Positions 1 to 6,321 of a stretch of DNA of 9,879 nt are shown here, in pieces (position 1 is the stretch's first letter; every line of letters starts with the position of its first letter). The notes under the pieces were generated by a model. The model ran no database searches, was not told the origin of the DNA, and was given only the letters and a program-made list of their open reading frames with translations. The position numbers were made by a program, and so were the translations under genes. Source of the DNA: an uncultured Opitutia bacterium (GTDB taxonomy: Bacteria > Verrucomicrobiota > Verrucomicrobiia > Opitutales > Opitutaceae); contig CAJAFD010000254.1 of NCBI GenBank assembly GCA_903938935.1, positions 1 through 9,879 on the forward strand. The letters run 5' to 3'.

Positions 1-178
1 GCGCCCCGCCACCGGATAAAACTAACGCGACGCGCGGGCGCGCGGTTCCCACGAGTACCCGTTGATCCGGAGGAGTCTGCACCTGTTGCGCCACCGCCGG
101 CGACAAACCCGCCAACACGAAAACTAAAATGAAAACTAAGTGGAAACCGGACGGGTGATTACGTTTCACGCCATCCAT
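1..178 (-). CDS. Patatin-like phospholipase, secreted, 5' part only (runs off the left edge)
   Basis: Seen: reading leftwards from an ATG at 176-178, an open frame of 59 codons continues past position 1. Residues 1-30 look like a signal peptide: a basic start (VKRNH, residues 4-8), a hydrophobic core (LVFILVFVLAGL, 14-25) and a likely cleavage after PAVA (27-30). A short linker is followed by RPRVALVLSGGGA at 47-59. Family knowledge: patatin-like phospholipases (PF01734) begin with a beta strand leading into the oxyanion-hole motif GGGxRG, commonly after K/R-P-K/R-[IV]-x-L-V-L-S. The match in both motif and position is strong. Inference: an exported serine acyl hydrolase acting on lipids or acyl esters in the periplasm or outer membrane. 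The GxSxG nucleophile and the catalytic Asp lie outside the window, so activity cannot be judged. No Shine-Dalgarno sequence precedes the ATG. The neighbouring gene on the same strand ends at 304, leaving 125 bp for a separate promoter. Confidence 0.82.
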   Translation of the reverse strand, partial: MDGVKRNHPSGFHLVFILVFVLAGLSPAVAQQVQTPPDQRVLVGTARPRVALVLSGGGA

Positions 179-303
179 CACTACAAAGACAATTATTTGC
201 GTCAACCTAAAGATCGATGCTGCCTGGCTTCGTGCGCGCGGTTATGACTCTAAACGGACGCTGATTAACGCTTAGGGAAAGCCCCTCTTGGCATTTGTTG
301 CCC

Positions 304-1518
304 TTAAGGATTTTTCGCGACGCTGAAACGCCAATATTCACCGGAAGCCGCCGAGCCAAGGTGCTTGGCCAACAATTCGCGAAAAGCGGGGTCTTCGTTA
401 CCGCGCAAGGCTTCGACGAGGAGCGGCAAGATCCGCGCGCGATCGGTGGCTTTGATGTCTTCCTTTGGCCATTTTTTTGCGGGGTCAGCGTAAGGCGCGA
501 CGTGACAGAGCGCGGCGCGAAGGTTGCGCCCGTCGGCGGTGGAGAATTTCCAGAGGTCCACGTCAACGGATTCGCCGAGGCGCGCGAGGCGAACGAGCGC
601 TTCGAGATTAAAACAGGAGTAATCGAGCGACTTGGTGCGCGCGAGTTCGAGCGGTTGGCGGCCATCGGGCTCGATCTGGCGTTGGATGCGTTTCGTCGTG
701 GCTTGAGCGACGATTTTTTTGGCGTCGGCGACGCGGCCGAGATGGAGGGCGAGCGCGACGACTTGAACATCGTACCAAGAACCGTGGTTGTTTTCCGCGG
801 CCGCTTCTTCGCGGCCGTTTTTGCTCGTGGTGACCCATTCGTAGTAAGTCGTGAGCCAGCCTGTCATCGCGGTGGCGTCTGCGGTGGACCAAGCCGGCGA
901 GCCCGCGATGAGGGCGAGCCCGTCGACAAGATTGCTCAGATGACGCGCTTCGAGAATGCCGATGCCGCGGCCGTGATTTATACCGGGAATGGCTTGGGCG
1001 TATTCCAGCGAAGGATTCATGCGCGTGGCAGTATCCAAAAACCAAGTACGCGTGAGCGTAGCCGCTTTTTCGGCGTAGCGTTCGTCGCGCGTAAACCAAT
1101 ACGCGAGCCCGAGAGTTTCGACGGCGTTACACGTACGGCTGAACGCGCCGGAATCGGTGCCGCGTTTGCTGTCCGGATTCACGCGGCCGTCGTCGCGGAT
1201 GTAGGGCAAGCCATCGGATTTTTTTGGATCCGGCCACCAATACGGCGCGAAGCTAAAATAATCATGTTTATCGCCGCTCGCCGCCGTCCGGGTTTTATCC
1301 ATGACCGAAGCCGGTTGGAGTTTGAGGAGGCGATCCGCCTCGGCGCACAACAAGGCCAAAGCTGGTGCGAGTCGCTCATCGCCCGCGGCCAAACGTGCCT
1401 TCGAAACGACGAGCCCTTCAGGGCGAAGTACGACGGTGCGCGGCGCTTCGGCGGCATGCGCCAAGACGCACCACCCCAGTATTCCGCAGCAGACTAAAAA
1501 ACGCAGGTTGAAATTCAT
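304..1518 (-). CDS. Secreted alginate-lyase-fold polysaccharide lyase (PF05426-like)
   Basis: A 404-residue protein. Residues 1-22 form a signal peptide (hydrophobic core 7-20, AHA at 20-22), so it should act in the periplasm or outside. The body matches the alginate lyase alpha/alpha-toroid family: DYFSFAPYWWPDP at 86-98 is a hallmark of the fold. NNHGSWYD at 243-250 supplies the Asn-His pair (N244, H245), and R294 and Y300 in ELARTKSLDY correspond to the Arg/Tyr that take part in beta-elimination in PL5 lyases. The length fits a single-domain lyase of this family. Known: relatives cleave alginate, glucuronan or other uronate polymers by beta-elimination. The exact substrate cannot be read from sequence, so PL5-like is a fold-level call. 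The start ATG is followed by a clean signal peptide and lies about 47-60 bp downstream of a tandem -10 element, so the gene probably has its own promoter. It does not appear coupled to the PIG-L gene 127 bp upstream. Confidence 0.85.
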   Translation of the reverse strand: MNFNLRFLVCCGILGWCVLAHAAEAPRTVVLRPEGLVVSKARLAAGDERLAPALALLCAEADRLLKLQPASVMDKTRTAASGDKHDYFSFAPYWWPDPKKSDGLPYIRDDGRVNPDSKRGTDSGAFSRTCNAVETLGLAYWFTRDERYAEKAATLTRTWFLDTATRMNPSLEYAQAIPGINHGRGIGILEARHLSNLVDGLALIAGSPAWSTADATAMTGWLTTYYEWVTTSKNGREEAAAENNHGSWYDVQVVALALHLGRVADAKKIVAQATTKRIQRQIEPDGRQPLELARTKSLDYSCFNLEALVRLARLGESVDVDLWKFSTADGRNLRAALCHVAPYADPAKKWPKEDIKATDRARILPLLVEALRGNEDPAFRELLAKHLGSAASGEYWRFSVAKNP

Positions 1519-1564
1519 GGTTGCGGAAACGAATGACGCCGAGACGCGGCGGATGTTATGAACG

Positions 1565-1578
1565 ATTATAAAATTATA
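1565..1578 (-). promoter_or_regulatory. Tandem -10 promoter elements upstream of the alginate-lyase-like gene
   Basis: On the minus strand the sequence reads TATAATTTTATAAT, two perfect TATAAT hexamers offset by 8 bp, inside an A/T-rich island in an otherwise GC-rich region. They lie 47-60 bp upstream of the ATG at 1518, the right distance for a sigma-70-type start with a leader of about 40 nt. I see no convincing TTGACA-like -35 box at 16-18 bp from either hexamer, so the call rests on the -10 boxes and position. Confidence 0.5.
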
Positions 1579-1645
1579 AGCAGCTAACCCCGATTACCGT
1601 TTTCTCCAAACCGAAACCCAGCGCGTTTAAACCCTCAACCTTGCT

Positions 1646-2497
1646 TCAACCGCCCATCGCCGCCAGTCGCGCCGCGACATCGGCGCGCAAACGCTCGATG
1701 TGTCCCAGCGTGAAATCGCGCACACTCAGCGTATCATCCGCCACGAGCGGCGTGAGATCCATCGCCAGCGAGATCGCGTTCGTCTGATCGGTCGCGTGCG
1801 AATTGAAAAATGTGGCATTCGCCAACCGACGACCCATCGCAGCGAGATCGTAGCGTTTGCCGCCGGCTATCTGCGACTCAAACACGCCGACCAGTTTCGC
1901 CGCCAACTCGGGATTCGCGCTGGCGTCCATCGCCACCTTCTCGTGGTCCGCGAGCCAATCGAGATCGCGCCAGCCTTCGACGCCGAGCACGCGCGCCGGA
2001 CGTTGATCTCGGGGCAACGCGCGCAACGCTTCGATGCAGCGCAGGAAACACGCGACGTGCGTGTCGTGCTTATCTGCCGGCTGGTGCAGATAAACCACCT
2101 GCGGCCGACAGCCACCAAAGATCGCGGCGAGATCGGCCGCGACGCCCGCGTGACCGGCTTTTTTCACATCCGCACTCGGATGCGCGAGCTGCAACTGAAG
2201 ATTGTACGCGCCGAGCGAGGCCGCCGTCCGCTGCTCTTCGCGGCGGATGAGCTGCATTTCGGCGTCGGTCACGTGCGCAAACTTTCCCGTGCGCGCTGAG
2301 CCCGCGCCGTTGGTCATGACCACGCCGGTGAAAAACCGATCGCTCCGCCCCAGACAATCCGCTACCGCCGGATAGGCGTTGATCTCGATGTCGTCTTGGT
2401 GAGCGATCACGCACAAGTGCGTGGTTCGTGCGAGCGCCTGCGCCGCATCACCGCCGTTGGGCAAAAACACATCAGCTTCAGGCCGGGAAAATTTCAT
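1646..2497 (-). CDS. PIG-L / LmbE family zinc-dependent deacetylase
   Basis: A 283-residue protein counted from the ATG at 2497. An in-frame TTG two codons earlier (2503) is possible but less likely. The PIG-L signature is near the N-terminus as AHQDDIE at 32-38, giving metal ligand H33, catalytic base D35 and metal ligand D36. The second metal motif is KHDTHV at 143-148, where H147 is the expected third ligand. The segment VVMTNGAGSARTGKF (59-73) is also typical of the fold. Known: family members remove N-acetyl groups from amino sugars or conjugates (GlcNAc-PI, GlcNAc-inositol, chitobiose) or act in thiol-cofactor and natural-product pathways. The usual AHPDDE is changed to AHQDDIE, a subtype whose substrate I cannot name. 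There is no signal peptide, so it is probably cytoplasmic. The 84-residue gene ends 25 bp upstream on the same strand, which suggests co-transcription. Confidence 0.88.
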   Translation of the reverse strand: MKFSRPEADVFLPNGGDAAQALARTTHLCVIAHQDDIEINAYPAVADCLGRSDRFFTGVVMTNGAGSARTGKFAHVTDAEMQLIRREEQRTAASLGAYNLQLQLAHPSADVKKAGHAGVAADLAAIFGGCRPQVVYLHQPADKHDTHVACFLRCIEALRALPRDQRPARVLGVEGWRDLDWLADHEKVAMDASANPELAAKLVGVFESQIAGGKRYDLAAMGRRLANATFFNSHATDQTNAISLAMDLTPLVADDTLSVRDFTLGHIERLRADVAARLAAMGG

Positions 2498-2522
2498 GGG
2501 CAACGCCGCCAGCGCGGGTTCG

Positions 2523-2777
2523 TTATTTTTTCGCCGCCAACATCGCCACGACGGCGGCCTCGTCGAGCTCGCCTTGTACCGCGTGCAAATGATGCAACAC
2601 GCCCATGCGATCCTCGGGGCTCGAGCTGGAAATCTCCAGCATCCAGTCTTCCGTCTTCGGCGCGTCGACGATCACGACGTCGGCCCACGCGATGACTTCA
2701 GCGGCGTCGATCATGCCTTGAGTGAGGCCGCGAATGAAATACTCGGCCATGGTGCGGTGATTAGGAGCGGTTGCCAT
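2523..2777 (-). CDS. Small protein of unknown function upstream of the PIG-L deacetylase
   Basis: An 84-residue protein starting at an ATG, with no Shine-Dalgarno sequence. I do not recognise the family. It has no signal peptide or membrane segment. It reads as largely helical: MAEYFIRGLTQGMIDAAEVIAWADVVI (10-36) could form amphipathic helices with a short strand, followed by a polar stretch (SSSSPEDRMG, 50-59), then HHLHAVQGELDEAAVVAMLAAK, another helix. The clustered His residues (HHLH, 61-64) might bind metal, but that is only a possibility. Supporting reality as a gene: it starts with ATG, ends 25 bp before the deacetylase start on the same strand, and has sensible amino-acid use, whereas the opposite-strand frames are Arg-rich. 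Inference: co-expressed with the deacetylase and perhaps a partner of it. No function should be assigned. Confidence 0.68.
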   Translation of the reverse strand: MATAPNHRTMAEYFIRGLTQGMIDAAEVIAWADVVIVDAPKTEDWMLEISSSSPEDRMGVLHHLHAVQGELDEAAVVAMLAAKK

Positions 2778-2839
2778 AATAGAGAAAGCGAGTCCGCCGC
2801 GCCGCCTCGGGTCAACCTCGCGTGTATTCCCCCACGCTT

Positions 2840-3763
2840 TTAAAACAAACGCGCCGGATAAAGACCGCGCGCCACGAGATCCGCGATCGCCGCCTGCACG
2901 CGCGGCTTATCTTCGCGGTACGTCACACCGAACCACGTACTCGTGGTGGGCAGCACCCGTACCGTCGCTTCGACGCGCGCGACCATACCGGCCACCGCCG
3001 CAGGCAAATAAAACTCCGACTTCAGCTCCGCGCCTTTCTCTTTTAAAAATTCCCGAAACTGTACATCGAGCCCCGCCAACACCGCGGGCGTAAAACCCCA
3101 GCAGTTCATCGAAACGGTTTCTTCGCCCGAATATTTTTTGCCCGCGCCCACTTCGCTCGCGAGAATGCCCGTCTGCTCGACGATGCCGCGCAGCTGACCT
3201 TGCTGCACCGTGCACACTCCGCGCGAAACCGCGCCGTGCTCCGAGAGCGTCCGATCGAGGCGAAAACCCACCATAGCAAACTCCGCTAAAATCGGCGGCG
3301 GCGGCCGATGACCCGACATCGGATCATACCCCGTCGCAGCCCGCGCGGGTGCGGCGAGAAATTTTCCGAGCTGCGCAAACGAATCCGCGCCGTAAAAATC
3401 ATCGGCGTTGATGACCGCGAAATTTCCGTCGAGCACGGCGCGCGCGCACCAGACCGCGTGGCCCGTCCCCCAAGGTTTCTCGCGACCCGCCGGAACCGAA
3501 AAACCCGCCGGCAACGCCGCGAGCGATTGAAACACGTAATCCACCGCGATGAGCCCAGCGTATTTGGCCGCCACCTGCGTTTTAAAAAGCTCCGCAAATT
3601 CTTCCCTAATCACAAACACCACGCGCTTGAAACCAGCGCGCACCGCGTCGAACACCGCGTAGTCGAGCACGGTCTCACCCGCTGGCCCGACAGGATCGAT
3701 TTGTTTGAGGCCGCCATAGCGCGATCCCATTCCAGCCGCGAGCACGAGGAGCGAAGGTTGCAT
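2840..3763 (-). CDS. Sugar-phosphate nucleotidyltransferase-like protein (NTP_transferase fold)
   Basis: A 307-residue protein from the ATG at 3763. An in-frame ATG at 3784 would add seven residues, but the nucleotide-binding strand normally begins about five residues after the start, which favours 3763. The signature LVLAAGMGSRYGGLKQ at 6-21 is the G-x-G-x-R...K NTP-binding loop of nucleotidylyltransferases. KPWGTGHA at 96-103 contacts the base in this family. NADDFYG at 119-125 carries the Asp that binds Mg2+. SMNCWGF at 218-224 and WFGVTYREDK (277-286) belong to the conserved C-terminal half. Known: such enzymes join a sugar 1-phosphate to an NTP to give an NDP-sugar plus pyrophosphate. 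The variant with GGLKQ and WFGVTYxEDK is a separate subgroup whose sugar I cannot name, so UTP-glucose uridylyltransferase should not be assumed. Cytoplasmic. It precedes the 84-residue gene by 62 bp. Confidence 0.86.
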   Translation of the reverse strand: MQPSLLVLAAGMGSRYGGLKQIDPVGPAGETVLDYAVFDAVRAGFKRVVFVIREEFAELFKTQVAAKYAGLIAVDYVFQSLAALPAGFSVPAGREKPWGTGHAVWCARAVLDGNFAVINADDFYGADSFAQLGKFLAAPARAATGYDPMSGHRPPPPILAEFAMVGFRLDRTLSEHGAVSRGVCTVQQGQLRGIVEQTGILASEVGAGKKYSGEETVSMNCWGFTPAVLAGLDVQFREFLKEKGAELKSEFYLPAAVAGMVARVEATVRVLPTTSTWFGVTYREDKPRVQAAIADLVARGLYPARLF

Positions 3764-3844
3764 CGCCGCAGCCAACCTAATCATGCGGAAAGATAAACTC
3801 GGAATTAAAAAAATCGCGCCGCCGATCTGGCTTTGCCGCCGCGC

Positions 3845-4297
3845 TCAGCCGCGCCCGCCCTTGAGCAACACCAGAAAATCCGTCCCCTTGGCCTCAAACT
3901 CGCGCCAATAACTATCCTCGATTTCCTCGAGTCGTTTCTCTTCTTCCTCGTTCAACTCTTCGGTGAGCTTCGTCGCTCCGAGCTCCGAACGCAGGTCGCG
4001 CTCCGCCAGCCGCTCCACCAACTCGCGCCAAAAGGCATCCTCGGTAAAGCGCGCCAGTTTTTCGAGCACGGGGCCGCTTTCCAATTTTTCCGAGGGCTGA
4101 AACTCATCCTCCGCCACTTCCTCCACGAGATCCGCGCAACCGAAGGGCGTCGCGAGTGCGAATAATTTCTGCGCCGCATCGGCGTAACGCTCGGGCAAAC
4201 TATCCGGCGTATCGCTGTCGCTGCTCGCGACGCGCAAACCCAGGTAAGCGAGTTCGAGGATGCGCGCGTATTCCTTGGTGGTGAACGTGACTTTCAT
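3845..4297 (-). CDS. Acidic protein of unknown function, 150 residues
   Basis: Read from the ATG at 4297. A TTG at 4333 is in frame but would add an Arg-rich tail (RGSARGFLFRR) unlike the rest and would place the start inside an inverted repeat. I do not recognise the family. There is no signal peptide or membrane helix. The N-terminus MKVTFTTKEYARILELAYLGLRV (1-23) suggests a strand and a helix. The remainder is strongly acidic, with Glu-rich runs at 58-73 and 114-128 (EELNEEEEKRLEEIED region), and ends LVLLKGGRG. The C-terminal half (75-135) looks helical with heptad-like Leu/Glu spacing, so a short coiled coil is possible. Gene status is supported by the coding bias, the ATG and placement between two clear genes on the same strand. 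Inference: a cytoplasmic protein, possibly an adaptor. Function unknown. Confidence 0.68.
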   Translation of the reverse strand: MKVTFTTKEYARILELAYLGLRVASSDSDTPDSLPERYADAAQKLFALATPFGCADLVEEVAEDEFQPSEKLESGPVLEKLARFTEDAFWRELVERLAERDLRSELGATKLTEELNEEEEKRLEEIEDSYWREFEAKGTDFLVLLKGGRG

Positions 4298-4318
4298 GCG
4301 CCGAAACAGGAAGCCCCG

Positions 4319-4345
4319 CGCACTCCCGCGCAAGGCCGGAGTGCG
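4319..4345. repeat. Perfect 8-bp inverted repeat between two genes
   Basis: CGCACTCC at 4319-4326 pairs with GGAGTGCG at 4338-4345 across an 11-base loop. In minus-strand RNA the hairpin would begin 17 nt after the stop codon of the four-repeat TonB_C protein and end 21 nt before the ATG at 4297. No U-run follows it on either strand, so it is not a classical intrinsic terminator. It could be a mRNA 3'-end stabiliser, a partial terminator or a protein-binding site. Confidence 0.4.
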
Positions 4346-4362
4346 ATTTCTACGCCGTCCGT

Positions 4363-5742
4363 TCAGCTTTGCGGCACGTCGAAGCTCATCGGCATCGCCA
4401 CTTTTACGTCGACCGGTTTACCTTCGCGTCGCGGGGCATTGAACAACCACTGTGAGACCGACGTAGCGGCCGCCCAACCAAATTCTGGCGCCGAAGCGGA
4501 CACGATCCGCGGCAAACGCACGCGGCCATCTCGCGCGATCACAAACTCGATCATCGCTTCACCCTTCGCCCCGCCCGCCGCCTTGAGCACCTCCGGAAAA
4601 CGCAACGGCGCCTGATACAACGGCTCGATTCTTTCATCGAGTCCGCCCGCCGAACGGAGCGCATCCGCTCGCGCTTCGTTCACCAACTCGACCCAGGGAT
4701 CCTGCGCCTCCGCCGGCGCGACTTTAGGCACCGCGATAAATTCAAATTTCTTCACCAAGATGACCGGTTCTTTGCGCCCATCGGTTATAGCCGGACGAAA
4801 CCGCCACATCTCCATCGCCGCCAACGCCGCGCGGCCAAATTCCGGCTGCGAGGCCGAGCGCACGTTCACGTCCGTCACCGCCCCGCTCATTTGCACTGTA
4901 AATTCCACCACAGCTTCACCGCCATCACCGCGCAACAAGAGCCCGTGGGGCCACACCGCATCCGTCACCAACGCCGGTTGCGGTTTTAATTCTGGCACCG
5001 TGCCATCCGGCGACGTGATGGCGTTGGCGGCCAACACGTCCGCGCGATTGCCCGCGATGGTGTCAAACGTCACTTCGCCGACAAGCTGGGTCGGCACTGC
5101 GAGGTCGCCTTGTTTCGCGGGCGTAAACTCCCATTTTTTTAACGATGCCAGCGCCGGCAGCAAAAAATCCGTATGCGAGGTCGCGAGGATTTTTGGCTGC
5201 AACACCTGGCCGGTCGCATCGAGCCGACAGGAAAATTCCACGCTGCCGGGTAGTTTTCTTTCGACCAAAATCGCGGGGTATTCGCCCGGTGGCGTCTGCT
5301 TGGGCTCCGCACTCGTCATAGGTGAAGCCGCTGGCTGGTTGCTCATGTCCGTGAAGTGATTCGCGGGCCAGCTCTTCTGCCCCTTCGCGGGATCGAAGCG
5401 CAAAATCACATCGAGGCAGCTCGTGATGGGTTTTTCGTTTTCGACGGCAGGCGTAAAAGTCCACGTCTTGACCGCGGCCAACGCCGCTTCGCCGAGGCGT
5501 GCATCCGCGGCCTTGAAAATGCGCGCCGTGGTGAGCACGCCTTTATCGTCGACGATGAAGCGGATGACCGCCCGTCCGCCGACTTTTTGTTGCAGCGCGG
5601 CGGCGGGGTAAACCGGGGGCTTCCACGATTGGATCATCGCCGGTCCATCGACGAGGGAATTGTCCAAGGGCGCCGCCGCCGCCGCGCCCAGAGCAGTAGC
5701 GGTCAACCCACCGCAGATCATCAGTCCTAAAATGATTTTCAT
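4363..5742 (-). CDS. Secreted protein with four TonB C-terminal-type repeats
   Basis: A 459-residue protein. Residues 1-24 form a signal peptide (core IILGLMICGGLTATALG, then AAAAA). Four copies of the TonB_C fold follow at about 41-117, 154-227, 254-336 and 378-456. Each shows the pattern G-x-A/V-x-[VI]-x-F-x-[VA]-x(2)-x-G-x-[VL], an Ala-rich helix, and W-x-F-x-[PA] near the end: WTFTPA at 94-99, WEFTPA at 204-209, WRFRPA at 313-318 and WLFNAP at 432-437. Known: TonB_C binds TonB boxes of outer-membrane receptors, and related domains may bind peptidoglycan. Unlike classical TonB, there is one domain per tandem unit, a cleavable-looking signal and no Pro-rich linker, so ExbB/ExbD coupling is doubtful. 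Inference: a periplasmic scaffold or binding protein. It starts 9 bp after the stop of the lipoprotein gene, so the two are almost certainly one transcript. The leader is A-rich and lacks a Shine-Dalgarno sequence. Confidence 0.83.
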   Translation of the reverse strand: MKIILGLMICGGLTATALGAAAAAPLDNSLVDGPAMIQSWKPPVYPAAALQQKVGGRAVIRFIVDDKGVLTTARIFKAADARLGEAALAAVKTWTFTPAVENEKPITSCLDVILRFDPAKGQKSWPANHFTDMSNQPAASPMTSAEPKQTPPGEYPAILVERKLPGSVEFSCRLDATGQVLQPKILATSHTDFLLPALASLKKWEFTPAKQGDLAVPTQLVGEVTFDTIAGNRADVLAANAITSPDGTVPELKPQPALVTDAVWPHGLLLRGDGGEAVVEFTVQMSGAVTDVNVRSASQPEFGRAALAAMEMWRFRPAITDGRKEPVILVKKFEFIAVPKVAPAEAQDPWVELVNEARADALRSAGGLDERIEPLYQAPLRFPEVLKAAGGAKGEAMIEFVIARDGRVRLPRIVSASAPEFGWAAATSVSQWLFNAPRREGKPVDVKVAMPMSFDVPQS

Positions 5743-5751
5743 ATTTTTTTA

Positions 5752-6186
5752 TTAATGTTCTTTTAATTCGAACCTAATGATTTTTTGCATCCGCGTCGCG
5801 ACCGCGCGCCCGTTTTTGAAGCCGGGATTGAACTTCCAGGTCATGATCGCTGCCATCGCCGCATCGCCGAAATCTTCGTGCGCCGCCCTGATCGTCCGCG
5901 CATCTCGAACCTTGCCCTGGTCATCCACGATAAATTCAACCAAAGCCGCCCCGGCGATACCCGCTCGGCGCATCAGTACCGGATAACGTGGACGTCCCTG
6001 AAACGTCACCTCGGGCTTCACATCCAGCGTTTCCAACGGCAGGATTTCCAGCGCACTCAACTTCGTTGCTTGATTCTTGCGATACTCATCCGGCAGCGAA
6101 ACACAGCCCATCAGCAACAAAGCCAGCATCGTACTTAAACCAAAGCCAAACAATGTTATGACACAAGACATACGGGGGATTTTCAT
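5752..6186 (-). CDS. Lipoprotein with a single TonB C-terminal-type domain
   Basis: A 144-residue protein. Residues 1-27 form a signal with a hydrophobic run (VITLFGFGLSTMLALLLMG) ending in LMGC at 25-28, a plausible lipobox, so C28 would be lipidated and the protein tethered to a membrane facing the periplasm. After a polar stretch (29-60), one TonB_C-like domain spans about 62-141: RYPVLMRRAGIAGAALVEFIVDDQGKV (67-93), an Ala-rich helix (108-115), then WKFNPGFKNGRAV (117-129) and a final strand IIRFEL. It matches single repeats of the neighbouring four-repeat protein, so the two genes are related by domain duplication. It sits directly upstream with a 9-bp gap. An in-frame ATG at 6171 (residue 6) would also leave a good signal. 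Inference: works with the four-repeat protein, perhaps as its membrane-anchored partner. It is usually annotated as energy transducer TonB, but it is too short and too simple for that role. Confidence 0.82.
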   Translation of the reverse strand: MKIPRMSCVITLFGFGLSTMLALLLMGCVSLPDEYRKNQATKLSALEILPLETLDVKPEVTFQGRPRYPVLMRRAGIAGAALVEFIVDDQGKVRDARTIRAAHEDFGDAAMAAIMTWKFNPGFKNGRAVATRMQKIIRFELKEH

Positions 6187-6257
6187 GGGGTAAAACCACC
6201 CAAAATCCCGCCACCCTTGAAGTCAATTCGCTAAATGGTTGCAGCGATTATTTTTTG

Positions 6258-6292
6258 GGGCGTCTGCCGGTGCCGAACGCGCACCGCTGCCC
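6258..6292. other. Hairpin in the gap after the enolase-superfamily gene
   Basis: CGGTGC (6268-6273) pairs with GCACCG (6281-6286) around a 7-base loop, and GGGC (6258-6261) can pair with GCCC (6289-6292) outside it, across a small internal loop. In minus-strand RNA it begins about 30 nt after the stop at 6322 and is followed by an A-run, not a U-run. It may mark the end of the operon to the right, but it is not a standard intrinsic terminator. Confidence 0.33.
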
Positions 6293-6321
6293 GACTAAGG
6301 CCAACGCGCCGCCCGAGCGTC

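Noticed and set aside
295..1497. A 400-codon plus-strand frame opposite the alginate-lyase-like gene.
   Set aside because: No recognisable domain and Arg/Ala/Gly-heavy composition. The minus-strand protein has a signal peptide and family motifs throughout.
2820..2845. GCGTG/CACGC hairpin followed by TTTTAAAA on the plus strand, as a terminator.
   Set aside because: Only a 5-bp stem, and the U-run side faces the plus strand, where no gene is seen.
3807..3813. A T-run of seven (minus strand) after GC-rich sequence, as a terminator before the nucleotidyltransferase gene.
   Set aside because: I could not build a stem longer than 3-4 bp from the GC-rich part, so the hairpin requirement fails.
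4363..6186. Annotation of the two TonB_C proteins as a functional TonB/ExbBD energy system.
   Set aside because: No ExbB, ExbD or TonB-dependent receptor is in the window, and neither protein has the expected anchor and Pro-rich linker.
6198..6226. TTGACT on the minus strand as the -35 box of a promoter for the lipoprotein gene.
   Set aside because: The bases at the 16-18 bp spacing (TTGGGT and neighbours) do not resemble a -10 box.
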